From Eubacteriaceae bacterium Marseille-Q4139 (lineage in GTDB: Bacteria > Bacillota > Clostridia > Lachnospirales > Lachnospiraceae), in assembly GCA_018223415.1 (NCBI GenBank), contig JAGTTQ010000001.1:738153-802152 (forward strand): a stretch of 64,000 nucleotides of DNA, in the 5' to 3' direction. Under the pieces are notes generated by a model that saw only the letters and a list, made by a program, of their open reading frames with translations, did no database searches and was not told where the DNA came from. Shown piece after piece: positions 42,132-50,808 of the stretch. A program made the position numbers and the translations under genes. Position 1 is the stretch's first letter; the number at the start of each line of letters is the position of its first letter.

Positions 42132-43391
42132 TTACGCTACCGTCTGCGGGTTCTCGTCGACTACCCACGGAAGGCCCCACGCATTAAGCGCCTCCATGTA
42201 CGGATCGGGATCGAACTCTTCCACATTGAAGACGCCCGGCTTCTTCCATGCGCCGGTCAGCACCATCATGGCGCCGATCATGGCCGGCACGCCTGTCGTG
42301 TAGGAAACGGCCTGGGAGCCGACCTCCTTATAGCACTCCTGATGGTCGCAGACGTTGTAAATATAGATAGTTTTCTCTTTTCCGTCCTTGACGCCGTTAA
42401 AGATACAGCCGATGTTGGTCTTTCCGACGGTTCTCGGGCCAAGGGATGCCGGATCCGGAAGCAGCGCCTTTAAGAACTGGATCGGCACGATCTCCTGTCC
42501 GTTAAAGGTTACCGGGCTTGTGGACAGCATTCCCACGTTCTCCAAGCATTTCATATGGGTCAGATAGCTCTGTCCGAAGGTCATAAAGAAGCGGATCCTC
42601 TTTACGCCCGGGATGTTCTTTGCCAGAGACTCGATCTCCTCATGATGAAGCAGGTACATATCCTTCATGCCCACCTGCGGGAAGTCGTACTCTCTCTTAA
42701 TCTCCATGGGCTCTGTCTCTACCCAATGGCCGTTCTCCCAGTAGGAGCCGTTTGCGGAAACCTCGCGCAGGTTGATCTCCGGGTTAAAGTTGGTGGCAAA
42801 AGGATAGCCGTGGTCGCCGCCGTTGCAGTCCAAAATGTCGATGGTGTGGATCTCGTCAAAATAATGCTTTAAGGCGTAGGCCGCAAACACGCTGGTAACG
42901 CCGGGATCAAAGCCGGTTCCGAGAAGTCCCGTGATGCCGGCTTTCTCAAATTTCTCCTTATAGGCCCACTGCCAGGAATAGTCAAAGTAAGCCGTAAAGC
43001 CCTCTTCCTTGCAGCGTTTTTCATAAATCGCGCGCCATGCGGGATCGTCGGTGTCCTCCGGCTCGTAATTTGCCGTATCGATGTAGTGAACGCCTGTCTT
43101 TAAGCATGCGTCCATGACCGTCAGATCCTGGTACGGAAGAGCCAGGTTCAAGACGGCGTCCGGCTTGTAGGACTCGATGAGAGCCACCAGCTCATCCACG
43201 CTGTCGGCGTCCACCTTCGCCGCGGAAATCTTCGTGGACGTCGTGCCCTCTAACTTCTCTTTTAACGCGTCGCACTTCTCCTTCGTGCGGCTCGCAATCA
43301 TGATTTCCTTAAAAACCTCGCTGTTCTGGCAGCATTTGTGGACTGCCACGGAAGCCACGCCTCCGCATCCGATAATCAATAATCTGCTCAT
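42132..43391 (-). CDS. Carboxyspermidine/carboxynorspermidine dehydrogenase (saccharopine-dehydrogenase-like)
   Basis: A 419-residue NADPH enzyme. The Rossmann motif is LIIGCGGVASVAVHKC at the start. It condenses putrescine with aspartate semialdehyde and reduces the product to carboxyspermidine. Start is ATG 43391 after GGAGG. A lysine-pathway saccharopine enzyme is the alternative but its neighbours (nspC, speE, speA) make the polyamine role clear. Confidence 0.9.
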   Translation of the reverse strand: MSRLLIIGCGGVASVAVHKCCQNSEVFKEIMIASRTKEKCDALKEKLEGTTSTKISAAKVDADSVDELVALIESYKPDAVLNLALPYQDLTVMDACLKTGVHYIDTANYEPEDTDDPAWRAIYEKRCKEEGFTAYFDYSWQWAYKEKFEKAGITGLLGTGFDPGVTSVFAAYALKHYFDEIHTIDILDCNGGDHGYPFATNFNPEINLREVSANGSYWENGHWVETEPMEIKREYDFPQVGMKDMYLLHHEEIESLAKNIPGVKRIRFFMTFGQSYLTHMKCLENVGMLSTSPVTFNGQEIVPIQFLKALLPDPASLGPRTVGKTNIGCIFNGVKDGKEKTIYIYNVCDHQECYKEVGSQAVSYTTGVPAMIGAMMVLTGAWKKPGVFNVEEFDPDPYMEALNAWGLPWVVDENPQTVA

Positions 43392-43392
43392 G

Positions 43393-44247
43393 TTATCTTT
43401 CCTCCTCTTCCAGTAAATCCTCCACATACTTCGGCAGCATGAACGCGCCCATGTGCAGGTGGGTCGTATAATACCAGGTTTCTATTTTCCTGTCGTTCCA
43501 TTCCTTCGGCTTGAAATCCTTGATCGGATGGTACTTCTTTGACGCAAAGCCGAACAGCCAGTATCCCGACGGGGACGTGGGGATATGCGCCTGGTAGACG
43601 CGGCTGATGGGGAAGGAACGGTATGCCTTTCTGTGCATGCTGCGGCAGGCCATCTCGTCCTCGTCGTAGAACGGGCTCCCGTGCTGGTAAACCATGATGC
43701 CGTCGTCCTTTAAGGCCTTATAGCAGCTTCCGTAAAACTCCTTGGTGAACAGCCCCTCCGTGTGGCCGAAGGGATCCGTGGAGTCGTTGATAATCAGGTC
43801 GTACTGGCTTTTTTTATTTCTTAAGAACCGCAGGCCGTCATCGTAATGGACGGAGACACGCTCGTCGTCCAGGGCGTTCGCCACCTCCGGGAAAAACTGG
43901 CGGCACACGTCCACGAACATCTTGTCCGTCTCCACCACGTCGATCCGCTCCACGCAGCCGTACTGAAGCAGTTCCTTGGCAACGCCGCCGTCGCCGCCGC
44001 CGATGATGAGGACGTCCTTTACGTTCGGATGGACGGCCATGGGGACATGGGTCACCATTTCATCATAGATAAATTCGTCTTTCTCGGAAAACACGATCTC
44101 CCCGTCCAGGGAAATGAATTTTCCGAATTCCTCCGAATCGAACACGTCGATCCGCTGATATTCACTCTCACCGGAGAAAAGCTGTTTTTCAATCCGGATC
44201 GTCAGTTTCACATTTCCTGTGTGCAGCTCCGAAAACCAGAATTCCAT
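43393..44247 (-). CDS. speE: Spermidine synthase
   Basis: A 284-residue aminopropyltransferase. The family motif is VLIIGGGDGGVAKELL for the nucleoside and DLIINDSTDPFG for the catalytic Asp. It moves an aminopropyl group from decarboxylated SAM to putrescine. No speD gene (SAM decarboxylase) is in the window, so its donor supply is not explained here. One base separates it from the dehydrogenase gene. Confidence 0.93.
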   Translation of the reverse strand: MEFWFSELHTGNVKLTIRIEKQLFSGESEYQRIDVFDSEEFGKFISLDGEIVFSEKDEFIYDEMVTHVPMAVHPNVKDVLIIGGGDGGVAKELLQYGCVERIDVVETDKMFVDVCRQFFPEVANALDDERVSVHYDDGLRFLRNKKSQYDLIINDSTDPFGHTEGLFTKEFYGSCYKALKDDGIMVYQHGSPFYDEDEMACRSMHRKAYRSFPISRVYQAHIPTSPSGYWLFGFASKKYHPIKDFKPKEWNDRKIETWYYTTHLHMGAFMLPKYVEDLLEEEER

Positions 44248-44260
44248 CTGCGGCACCTCC

Positions 44261-45715
44261 TTAAATATTTGCAAGAACCATCAGGTGCTCGACGGCCGGA
44301 TCCTCGGTTCCCTGCATGGAACAGCCCTTTTCTTTTGCGTAAAGGATGTACTGCACCACGTCGTCCGTAATCATCTCGCCGGGCGCCAGGATCGGGATTC
44401 CCGGCGGATAGCACATGACAAACTCCGCGCACACCTTCCCGGAGGATTTCTCCACGGGGAGCGACACCTTGTCGGAGTAGAAGGCCTTCTGAGGCGACAT
44501 GACAACCTTCGGGTTGATGTACTCGCCGGAGAGCAGGCCGGTGCTGTCCTTGCGGTACAGCCGCTCGATGTCATCCAGGGCGCCCACCAGCCGCTCGATG
44601 TCCTGGAGCCTGTCTCCAATGGAGATGTAAGCCAGGATGTTGCTGATGTCGCCGAACTCGATCTGGATGTCGTACTCGTCCCTTAAAAGGTCATAGACCT
44701 CAATGCCGGCCAGGCCGATGTCACGGGTATAAACCGAAAGCTTCGTCACATCGAAATCGAAAATGCTGTTCCCGTTCACCAGCTCTTTCCCGTAGGCATA
44801 GTATCCGCCGATGGAGTTGATTTCTTTTCTCGCATATTCCGCCATCTCCGCCACTCTCGCAAAGGACTCCTCACCGCGAAGTGCCAGGTTCCGTCTGGAA
44901 ATATCGAGGCTGGAAAGGAGCAGGTACGACGCGCTGGTGGTCTGGGTCAGGTTGATGATCTGGCGCACGTAGTCGGCGTTGATCCCCTTATTTAAAAGCA
45001 GCACCGAGCTCTGGGTCAGGCTGCCGCCGGATTTATGCATGGAGACGGCCGCCATGTCGGCGCCGGCTTCCATGGCCGAAACAGGCAGATTCTTTCCAAA
45101 ATACAGATGGGTTCCGTGAGCCTCGTCCACAAGCACCTTCATGCCGCGGCCATGGGCCAGCTTCACGATGGTGCGGAGGTCGGAACAGATTCCGTAATAC
45201 GTCGGGTTGTTCACGAACACGGCCACGGCGTCCGGATTGTCCTCGATGGCCTGTTCTACTTTCTCCACTTCCATTCCCAGGGCGATTCCAAGCTTCTGGT
45301 TCATCTCCGGGTTTACATAAACCGGAACGGCGCCGCAGAGCACCATGGCGTTGATGACGCTCTTGTGGACGTTTCGCGGCAGGATAATTTTATCGCCGGC
45401 CTGGCAGACCGAAAGGATCATACTCTGGACTGCCGACGTGGTTCCGCCCACCATCAGGTAGGCACCGGCTGCGCCGAAGGCCTCGGCCGTCAGCTCCTCG
45501 GCCTCACGGATTACGGAAACCGGATGGCAGAGATTGTCAAGCGGCTTCATGGAATTCACATCCAGGGACACGCATTTTTCCCCAAGGAGCTGTACTAGCT
45601 CCGGGTTCCCGCGCCCGCGCTTATGGCCCGGCACGTCAAACGGAACGACCCTTTTTCTTTTAAATGCCTCCAGGGCCTCGTAGATGGGGGCTCTCTTTTG
45701 TCTCTCTCTGTCCAT
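44261..45715 (-). CDS. speA: Arginine decarboxylase (Orn/Lys/Arg decarboxylase, fold III)
   Basis: A 484-residue PLP enzyme that turns arginine into agmatine. PLP Lys is in AVSMHKSGGSLTQSS and the fold marks are PFDVPGHKRGRG and DEAHGTHL. Lysine or ornithine decarboxylation is possible by family, but aguA and aguB in the operon argue for arginine. Start chosen at ATG 45715 after AGAGG. It is the first gene of the operon. Confidence 0.92.
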   Translation of the reverse strand: MDRERQKRAPIYEALEAFKRKRVVPFDVPGHKRGRGNPELVQLLGEKCVSLDVNSMKPLDNLCHPVSVIREAEELTAEAFGAAGAYLMVGGTTSAVQSMILSVCQAGDKIILPRNVHKSVINAMVLCGAVPVYVNPEMNQKLGIALGMEVEKVEQAIEDNPDAVAVFVNNPTYYGICSDLRTIVKLAHGRGMKVLVDEAHGTHLYFGKNLPVSAMEAGADMAAVSMHKSGGSLTQSSVLLLNKGINADYVRQIINLTQTTSASYLLLSSLDISRRNLALRGEESFARVAEMAEYARKEINSIGGYYAYGKELVNGNSIFDFDVTKLSVYTRDIGLAGIEVYDLLRDEYDIQIEFGDISNILAYISIGDRLQDIERLVGALDDIERLYRKDSTGLLSGEYINPKVVMSPQKAFYSDKVSLPVEKSSGKVCAEFVMCYPPGIPILAPGEMITDDVVQYILYAKEKGCSMQGTEDPAVEHLMVLANI

Positions 45716-45773
45716 GGCAGTACCTCTCATGTTTATTTGTAAAAATATGCGTCCTCGCATAGCGTTCTTCATA

Positions 45774-45810
45774 AATCAAAAAGCGGATGACAGTCTCCCA
45801 TCATCCGCTT
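45774..45810 (-). terminator. Terminator/attenuator ahead of speA
   Basis: Arms AAGCGGATGA and TCATCCGCTT, followed on the minus strand by TTTTTGATTT. It lies 60 bases before the speA start, so it either ends the upstream RNA or acts as an attenuator of the operon. Confidence 0.8.
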
Positions 45811-46108
45811 CTACGATTCATATCATATCTGGCTGAATGCCGGCCGCTTCCGGCAGCATTCCCATGACTGCTATCGTTTTCAAGTCTGTAATCGCAAATA
45901 GACTGTCCCTGCTTTTATTGACCGTTTCACAAGATGATGTGTTTGAAAACACAGATTATAAAGGAATCAACTTATAAAATTTGAGCTTTTAACTCAATCA
46001 ATAATGTGGTTTCCCACGCCGGCACTTGACCCGCCTGTCCGTCTGGGCTTAACTCCCCGAAGGAAGTGGTCACTTATTTGCATGAAAACGATAATGTCTC
46101 TTCACACT
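45780..46108 (-). ncRNA. Structured leader or 6S-like small RNA upstream of speA
   Basis: A promoter at 46115-46143 drives about 330 bases ending at the terminator at 45774-45810. The stretch near 46082-46093 (TATCGTTTTCA on the minus strand) pairs with TGAAAACGATA near 45872-45882, closing an RNA of about 225 bases. Inside are GTGG-GAAA-CCAC, TTGAG/CTCAA and TGTGTTT/AAACACA hairpins. A long terminal stem with an open centre recalls 6S RNA, but I cannot match it to a family with certainty. No ORF fits. Confidence 0.6.
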
Positions 46109-46114
46109 TCTTTA

Positions 46115-46143
46115 AAGATATCAAATTTGGACGGGGATGTCAA
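46115..46143 (-). promoter_or_regulatory. Promoter of the structured RNA / polyamine operon
   Basis: On the minus strand, -35 TTGACA (46138-46143) and -10 TATCTT (46115-46120) with a 17-base spacer. No second promoter is evident between the terminator at 45774 and speA. Confidence 0.65.
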
Positions 46144-46166
46144 GGAAATTTGAAAGATTTCCCCGC

Positions 46167-47300
46167 CTAAAGTGCCATCACAAGAAGCACCGCCAAAAAG
46201 ACAAGATTTAAAGCCGTAAACAGTGAAAAATAGCTCTTTTTCTTTTCCGGGAAGCGAACGGCGATGGCTTTATAGGAAATCAGGCTCGCCATGGAGGCGA
46301 TGAGCGTCCCGAGGCCGCCCAGGTTTGTCCCGACGATGAGCTTCTCCCACTGGTCGGAAAAGCCGGAAAGCAGGAGGGCCGCCGGCACGTTGCTGATGAC
46401 CTGGCTGGCCGCCACGCTTGTGATGACTTCCCGGCCTTCCAGCACGTCTGCAAGCACGGCGCAGAATTCCGGGATCCGCCCCATGTTCCCGATAAAGATA
46501 AAAAACGCCGCAAAGGTTAAAAGAAGCGAATAGTCCACGGCAAAAAACAGGCTTTTATCCCGCCAGAAAACAGCAGCCAGGACTGCGATGCAGAGCGCCT
46601 GCCACGAAAGCACCCGCGCAACGCTAGCCATGGCGACGAAAAAGAGCGCCAGGTAAATAAGGAAATCCAGCTTCCCGGAAGCCGTCATCCCGCCGTCTCC
46701 CTGCATTTTAAATTCCACGGCCGCCGTGGTTTCACCGGACTTTCTCCAGTACCGCCCCACAAAAACCAGGCACACGAAAAGAAGGGCGAAGGAAACTGCC
46801 GTATAAGGCGCCATGAGCACCAGAAATTCCGAAAAGGGAATGCCGGCGCGGGAGTAAAGATAGAGGTTCTGCGGGTTCCCCACCGGCGTCATCATGCTGC
46901 CGAGGTTGGCTGCGATGGTCTGGAGAACCACCACGGGAACGATGAGCCGCTCCATCCTTGCCATGGATAAAACCGTGACGGCAAAGGGCACAAAGGTGAT
47001 GAGCGCCACATCGTTTGTGATTGCCATGCTGAGGAAAAAGCAGAGGTACACAAGGACTCCGGCGATGGCCGCCGGGGACGAAACGCGCCCTAAAAGCCAC
47101 TGCCCGGCCCTCTGGAAAATTCCCAGACGGTTGAAGCCGGCCATGACCGTCATCAGGCTGAACAGAAGCCCGATGGTCTTATAATCAATGTAGCCGAGGT
47201 ATTCCATGTCCGGACGGACAAGAACAGAGGAGACAACCGCAAGCAGAATGGCTGCCGCAAGCACCGTCTCCCGTTTTAGAAAGGTGATAAGCTTTTTCAT
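46167..47300 (-). CDS. SLC13/ArsB-type ion-symporter family permease
   Basis: A 377-residue membrane protein with about ten hydrophobic segments. The segment FVPFAVTVLSMARMERLIVPVVVLQTIAANLGSM and the repeated motif GGLGTLIASMASLI mark the DASS/ArsB-NhaD ion-transporter superfamily. It should move an anion or dicarboxylate with sodium or protons. Start is ATG 47300; in-frame ATG 57 bases upstream lacks a good ribosome site. Confidence 0.85.
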   Translation of the reverse strand: MKKLITFLKRETVLAAAILLAVVSSVLVRPDMEYLGYIDYKTIGLLFSLMTVMAGFNRLGIFQRAGQWLLGRVSSPAAIAGVLVYLCFFLSMAITNDVALITFVPFAVTVLSMARMERLIVPVVVLQTIAANLGSMMTPVGNPQNLYLYSRAGIPFSEFLVLMAPYTAVSFALLFVCLVFVGRYWRKSGETTAAVEFKMQGDGGMTASGKLDFLIYLALFFVAMASVARVLSWQALCIAVLAAVFWRDKSLFFAVDYSLLLTFAAFFIFIGNMGRIPEFCAVLADVLEGREVITSVAASQVISNVPAALLLSGFSDQWEKLIVGTNLGGLGTLIASMASLISYKAIAVRFPEKKKSYFSLFTALNLVFLAVLLVMAL

Positions 47301-47403
47301 ACTTCTCGATCCCCATTTCCTTTCATTCAGTAAATCCTGTGCCCAATTATAGCACAAGGTTCCCCTGTGTCAACCGGCAGGCTGGAAAAAGTGTGCGCGG
47401 CGG

Positions 47404-47427
47404 CTTATGCGGGCACCGCCGCATAAG
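47404..47427. repeat. Small palindrome beside the LTA-synthase-like terminator
   Basis: Perfect arms CTTATGCGG and CCGCATAAG around six bases. It lies directly downstream of the terminator of the next gene and may be part of it. Confidence 0.5.
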
Positions 47428-47431
47428 AAAA

Positions 47432-47456
47432 GTTCCGGCGTTAATTCAGCCGGAAC
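47432..47456 (-). terminator. Terminator overlapping the LTA-synthase-like stop
   Basis: Arms GTTCCGGC and GCCGGAAC on the minus strand, followed by TTTTCTTAT. The stop codon (47441) lies in the loop. Confidence 0.75.
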
Positions 47457-49270
47457 ATGGCATCGACCGTGTCGTTTGCATATACAAAATTGTAAACCAG
47501 ATATTCATATTCCAGCATCCGCTCTTCGTGGGGGCTTCCCGCCGCCGTAATCTCCGGCCATGTATAAAAGACGCCGTCTGCGTCCTCACAGCCGAAGGGA
47601 TGGAGAATCGGGACTTCCTCCTTCATTTCCAGCAGGAACCTGTTGTAAGGCGTCATCGAAAGCCCGGCTCTGGAAAGCACCTCAGAGGAGAGATAAAGGG
47701 CGCTGAAATGGCCGGTTTCCTCCGCCTCGCTCTCATAATTTGTCCAGATCAGATACGGCGTTTCGTACCACATGAACTTTTCCGACACCGGCACCTCGCT
47801 GCTTGGCCGGCCGGCCATGATGTCGAAAAATTCGTCCTCGACGCTCGGCTGGTGGTCGCCGAAAAGGACGATCATCGTCGGCTCCTCGCACTCCTCAAAA
47901 TACGAGATCAGATATTCAAGGGCCTCATCGGATTCCTTCATTAAAGAAAGGTACTGGTCTGTTTTCGGAAATTTCCCCTCCAGCTCACCGGTGAGCCAGA
48001 CCTCCTGATTAAAATTGTCGTGGGTCTCCTCGTAGCCGCCGTGGTTCTGCATCGTGACATTAAAAAGGAACAGCCGGTCTTCCGGATTCTCCTTATTTTC
48101 CACCATTTCGATTAGCTTCTCATAGTCGCCCCTGTCGCTGACGTAATTCCTGAGCTGTTCGCTTCCCTCATAAGCCGTCTCATCGAGAAACAAATCGAAG
48201 CCCATGTTGGCATAGCATTCCCGCCGGTTCCAGTTGTCCGCCGGGTAGGGGTGCATGGCGACGGCCTCGTAGCCCTGGCTTTTTAAGGTCTCCACCAGTC
48301 CCGGCGTATTGCTTCGTACCAAAAACTGGTAGGCGATGCAGCTTGTCGGAAGCTGTGACATGGAATTTCCCGTCAGGAATTCATACTCCGAATTGCTCGT
48401 CATGGAACCGAAAATCGGGACGATTACCTTTCCTTTGACCGTATTTTCCGAAAGGCTGTTGTAAAAGGAAAGATACTCCTGGTTTGTCTCAAAATCCCCG
48501 GCGGACCGGAGGTCGGAAAAGCTTTCGTTCATGATGCAGATCAGGTTGACCGGCTGGATGCGGCCGTCATGCTCTGTCTCCTCTGCCTCCTTATATTCTT
48601 CGGCAAGCTGCGTCACCACGGACGTCTTATAGCCCTCGGGCTTTTTCTTCACTAAATACTGGCCGGACACGGCCGTGGAAAGGACGTAGCCATACTCGTT
48701 GTAGGTTTCGGTAAACTCCCACATATTGATGGTAAAATTCCAGTGGGGAATGGCAAAAGAATAGAACCAGAAAACGAAGGCAGACACCGCGGCTGTCCCG
48801 CCGAAAAACGCGGAAAGCCGGACTTTTTTCCCTTTCAGCCGGAACGGGCAGGCAATGGAAACGGCCGCCAGAAGGACAGTGCAGACACCGGCCATCGCCA
48901 TCGGACGGCTGATGGTAAAGGTATAATTTCCCGCGACGCTCATGGCCGTCCCCACGGACATCACGTCCCAGATCATGATCGGCCTTGCGCGAAAGTCCAC
49001 CACAAACGTCTCCGCCAGGGACATGGCGTAGAACGCGGCCGCCCCGATGGGCACGGCAATCCTGGTGCTTCCCGAAATCACAAACAGCAGAAGGTACACC
49101 GCCAGGATCCAGCACACGTTTAACGCTGCCATAAAAAAGGAAATCTGTGCCAGATTCCCCGTCACATATTCAAACAGGGCGTAGCTGACGCAGGGCGCCA
49201 GAATCAGGCACAGAATTCCGATAATTGGTCTTATTTTTTCGTACCGCTTGATCCATTCTTCCTTCGTCAT
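47441..49270 (-). CDS. LTA synthase-like sulfatase-family membrane protein
   Basis: A 609-residue protein with about five N-terminal membrane segments (to about residue 200) and an extracellular sulfatase-type domain. The catalytic Thr and metal ligands should lie in the stretch FGSMTSNSEYEFLTG, with later metal site DHQPSVEDEF. It resembles LtaS-type phosphoglycerol transferases that build lipoteichoic acid or modify glycans. Start is ATG 49270, after GAGGGAG. Its exact polymer is not known. Confidence 0.87.
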   Translation of the reverse strand: MTKEEWIKRYEKIRPIIGILCLILAPCVSYALFEYVTGNLAQISFFMAALNVCWILAVYLLLFVISGSTRIAVPIGAAAFYAMSLAETFVVDFRARPIMIWDVMSVGTAMSVAGNYTFTISRPMAMAGVCTVLLAAVSIACPFRLKGKKVRLSAFFGGTAAVSAFVFWFYSFAIPHWNFTINMWEFTETYNEYGYVLSTAVSGQYLVKKKPEGYKTSVVTQLAEEYKEAEETEHDGRIQPVNLICIMNESFSDLRSAGDFETNQEYLSFYNSLSENTVKGKVIVPIFGSMTSNSEYEFLTGNSMSQLPTSCIAYQFLVRSNTPGLVETLKSQGYEAVAMHPYPADNWNRRECYANMGFDLFLDETAYEGSEQLRNYVSDRGDYEKLIEMVENKENPEDRLFLFNVTMQNHGGYEETHDNFNQEVWLTGELEGKFPKTDQYLSLMKESDEALEYLISYFEECEEPTMIVLFGDHQPSVEDEFFDIMAGRPSSEVPVSEKFMWYETPYLIWTNYESEAEETGHFSALYLSSEVLSRAGLSMTPYNRFLLEMKEEVPILHPFGCEDADGVFYTWPEITAAGSPHEERMLEYEYLVYNFVYANDTVDAMFRLN

Positions 49271-49391
49271 AAAAACGCTCCCTCTCTCTTTTCCGCAATC
49301 TGCGTTTTTTATCTTAGCACAGTTTTTGCGGATTCGACAATGGAAATTGCCGGTTTTCACAGATTTTTCACGTTTTTACGACAAAATGAGA

Positions 49392-50060
49392 TCAGATGAT
49401 CCCTTTCTTATGAAGCATGTACGAATACAGGGCGGACAGGATGATGACGCCCATCATGATATAGCTCTGGTTGGAGGAGAAAAAGCTTCTTCCAACGATG
49501 AAAATAATGATGATCGGCAGCACAATCGGAAGGACGGCCTGCTTGGGCGCCTTCGCAATGTTCGGGAACAGCAGGGCTCCGAACAGCGCCGGCACCATGT
49601 TGGTGAAGGCCGGCTGAAGGAATTCGTTGTTGTACACCGGCTCGAAAATCGGCGCCAGAAACAGCATTCCCAGAAATACAATCGCCGTCGTCACGAACGT
49701 GGACGCCGCCACCGCAATGATGGAAATCACGTTGGCCTTGTCGGTTCCGGCCGCACAGCCTGCAACCTCCATGGCGTTTACGGCTGCCGGGATTTTCATG
49801 TTGCTGACATTTCCCGTCACACATGCCATATAGAGGGCGCCGCTTCCGATGATTGGCGTAAAGGACAGGTTCTCACAGATGCCCGAAATTGCAAAGGTCA
49901 GAAAGATCGGGGCTCCGTTCTGGAGCACATGCGGCAGATCCAGCGGCACATCGTAGACGATGGAAAGCCCGAAAGGCACTCCCATAAAGCAGATTAACGC
50001 CAGAATTACCGTAATTCTTCCCAGAAGGTGAATTTTATTGTAAAAGCTCATTTCTTTCAT
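49392..50060 (-). CDS. Membrane protein, second partner of a likely two-part transporter
   Basis: A 222-residue hydrophobic protein with about six membrane segments, no recognised family. It follows the DUF5058-like gene by 13 bases and that one follows an M20 amidohydrolase. It has a GGGAGG site ahead of ATG 50060. The pair is probably a transport system for the amidohydrolase's substrate or product, by location only. Confidence 0.72.
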   Translation of the reverse strand: MKEMSFYNKIHLLGRITVILALICFMGVPFGLSIVYDVPLDLPHVLQNGAPIFLTFAISGICENLSFTPIIGSGALYMACVTGNVSNMKIPAAVNAMEVAGCAAGTDKANVISIIAVAASTFVTTAIVFLGMLFLAPIFEPVYNNEFLQPAFTNMVPALFGALLFPNIAKAPKQAVLPIVLPIIIIFIVGRSFFSSNQSYIMMGVIILSALYSYMLHKKGII

Positions 50061-50073
50061 TGACGTCTCCTCC

Positions 50074-50787
50074 CTATACAAGCATTGCATTTACGACGCA
50101 GGATGCCAGCATGCCGATTACCATGCTGAGCGCAAAGGAAAATTCCTTAAGCCGCTTCACCTTCGTCGAAAGCTTTCCTAAAAGAAGGGCGGCAATGCCT
50201 GCCACAAGAATCGCGGAAAGCGCCGGGATGCTGGAAAAATTCGTCAGGTGCGGGGCCGCCATGGTGCCGTAAAGGCCTAAAAACATGGCTGTCGTAATCA
50301 TCGGAACAAGGGCTGCGTTTTCTCCCTTGATTTTCTCCACCTTCTTGTCGTAGGTCTTTAAGAAAAACACGTTGAAGATGTTTCCGCCGAGGATGCCGAT
50401 GGTAACGACAAAGACGATGCTGACGAAAACATCTAACGGGATGTTTTCCACCGTAATGGACTCCAGTCCGAAGGCCTCGGCCGCCATGTTGGCAACCATG
50501 GTCTCATAGGAGGCGGAACCCACGACGCTTAACCGCAGCCACGGGAAATACCGCCCGAGGGACGGAACCAGGATCAGGTAGCTGATAATAATCGGAAGGG
50601 ACGGGATGATGGAGAACACGGCGCTGCTGACGGCCGCATTCTTCATCTCCTCCTTCGTCATATTCAGTTCTTTTCCGCGCTTTACTGCCGCAGCCAGAAA
50701 CAGAATCGGCTGGAGCAGGACAATCAGGATGGTGATTCCGCAAAGAACCGCCATCACCGAGCTGTTGGCAGCTTCCAAATGTGACAT
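50074..50787 (-). CDS. DUF5058-like membrane protein
   Basis: A 237-residue membrane protein with about six segments; the motif TIGILGGNIFNVFFLKTYDKKVEKI is notable. It resembles proteins annotated DUF5058, whose role is not established. It lies 21 bases after the amidohydrolase gene and just before the second membrane protein, which fits a two-subunit permease. Confidence 0.72.
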   Translation of the reverse strand: MSHLEAANSSVMAVLCGITILIVLLQPILFLAAAVKRGKELNMTKEEMKNAAVSSAVFSIIPSLPIIISYLILVPSLGRYFPWLRLSVVGSASYETMVANMAAEAFGLESITVENIPLDVFVSIVFVVTIGILGGNIFNVFFLKTYDKKVEKIKGENAALVPMITTAMFLGLYGTMAAPHLTNFSSIPALSAILVAGIAALLLGKLSTKVKRLKEFSFALSMVIGMLASCVVNAMLV

Positions 50788-50808
50788 ACTCGTTTTCCCC
50801 CTCTTCCC

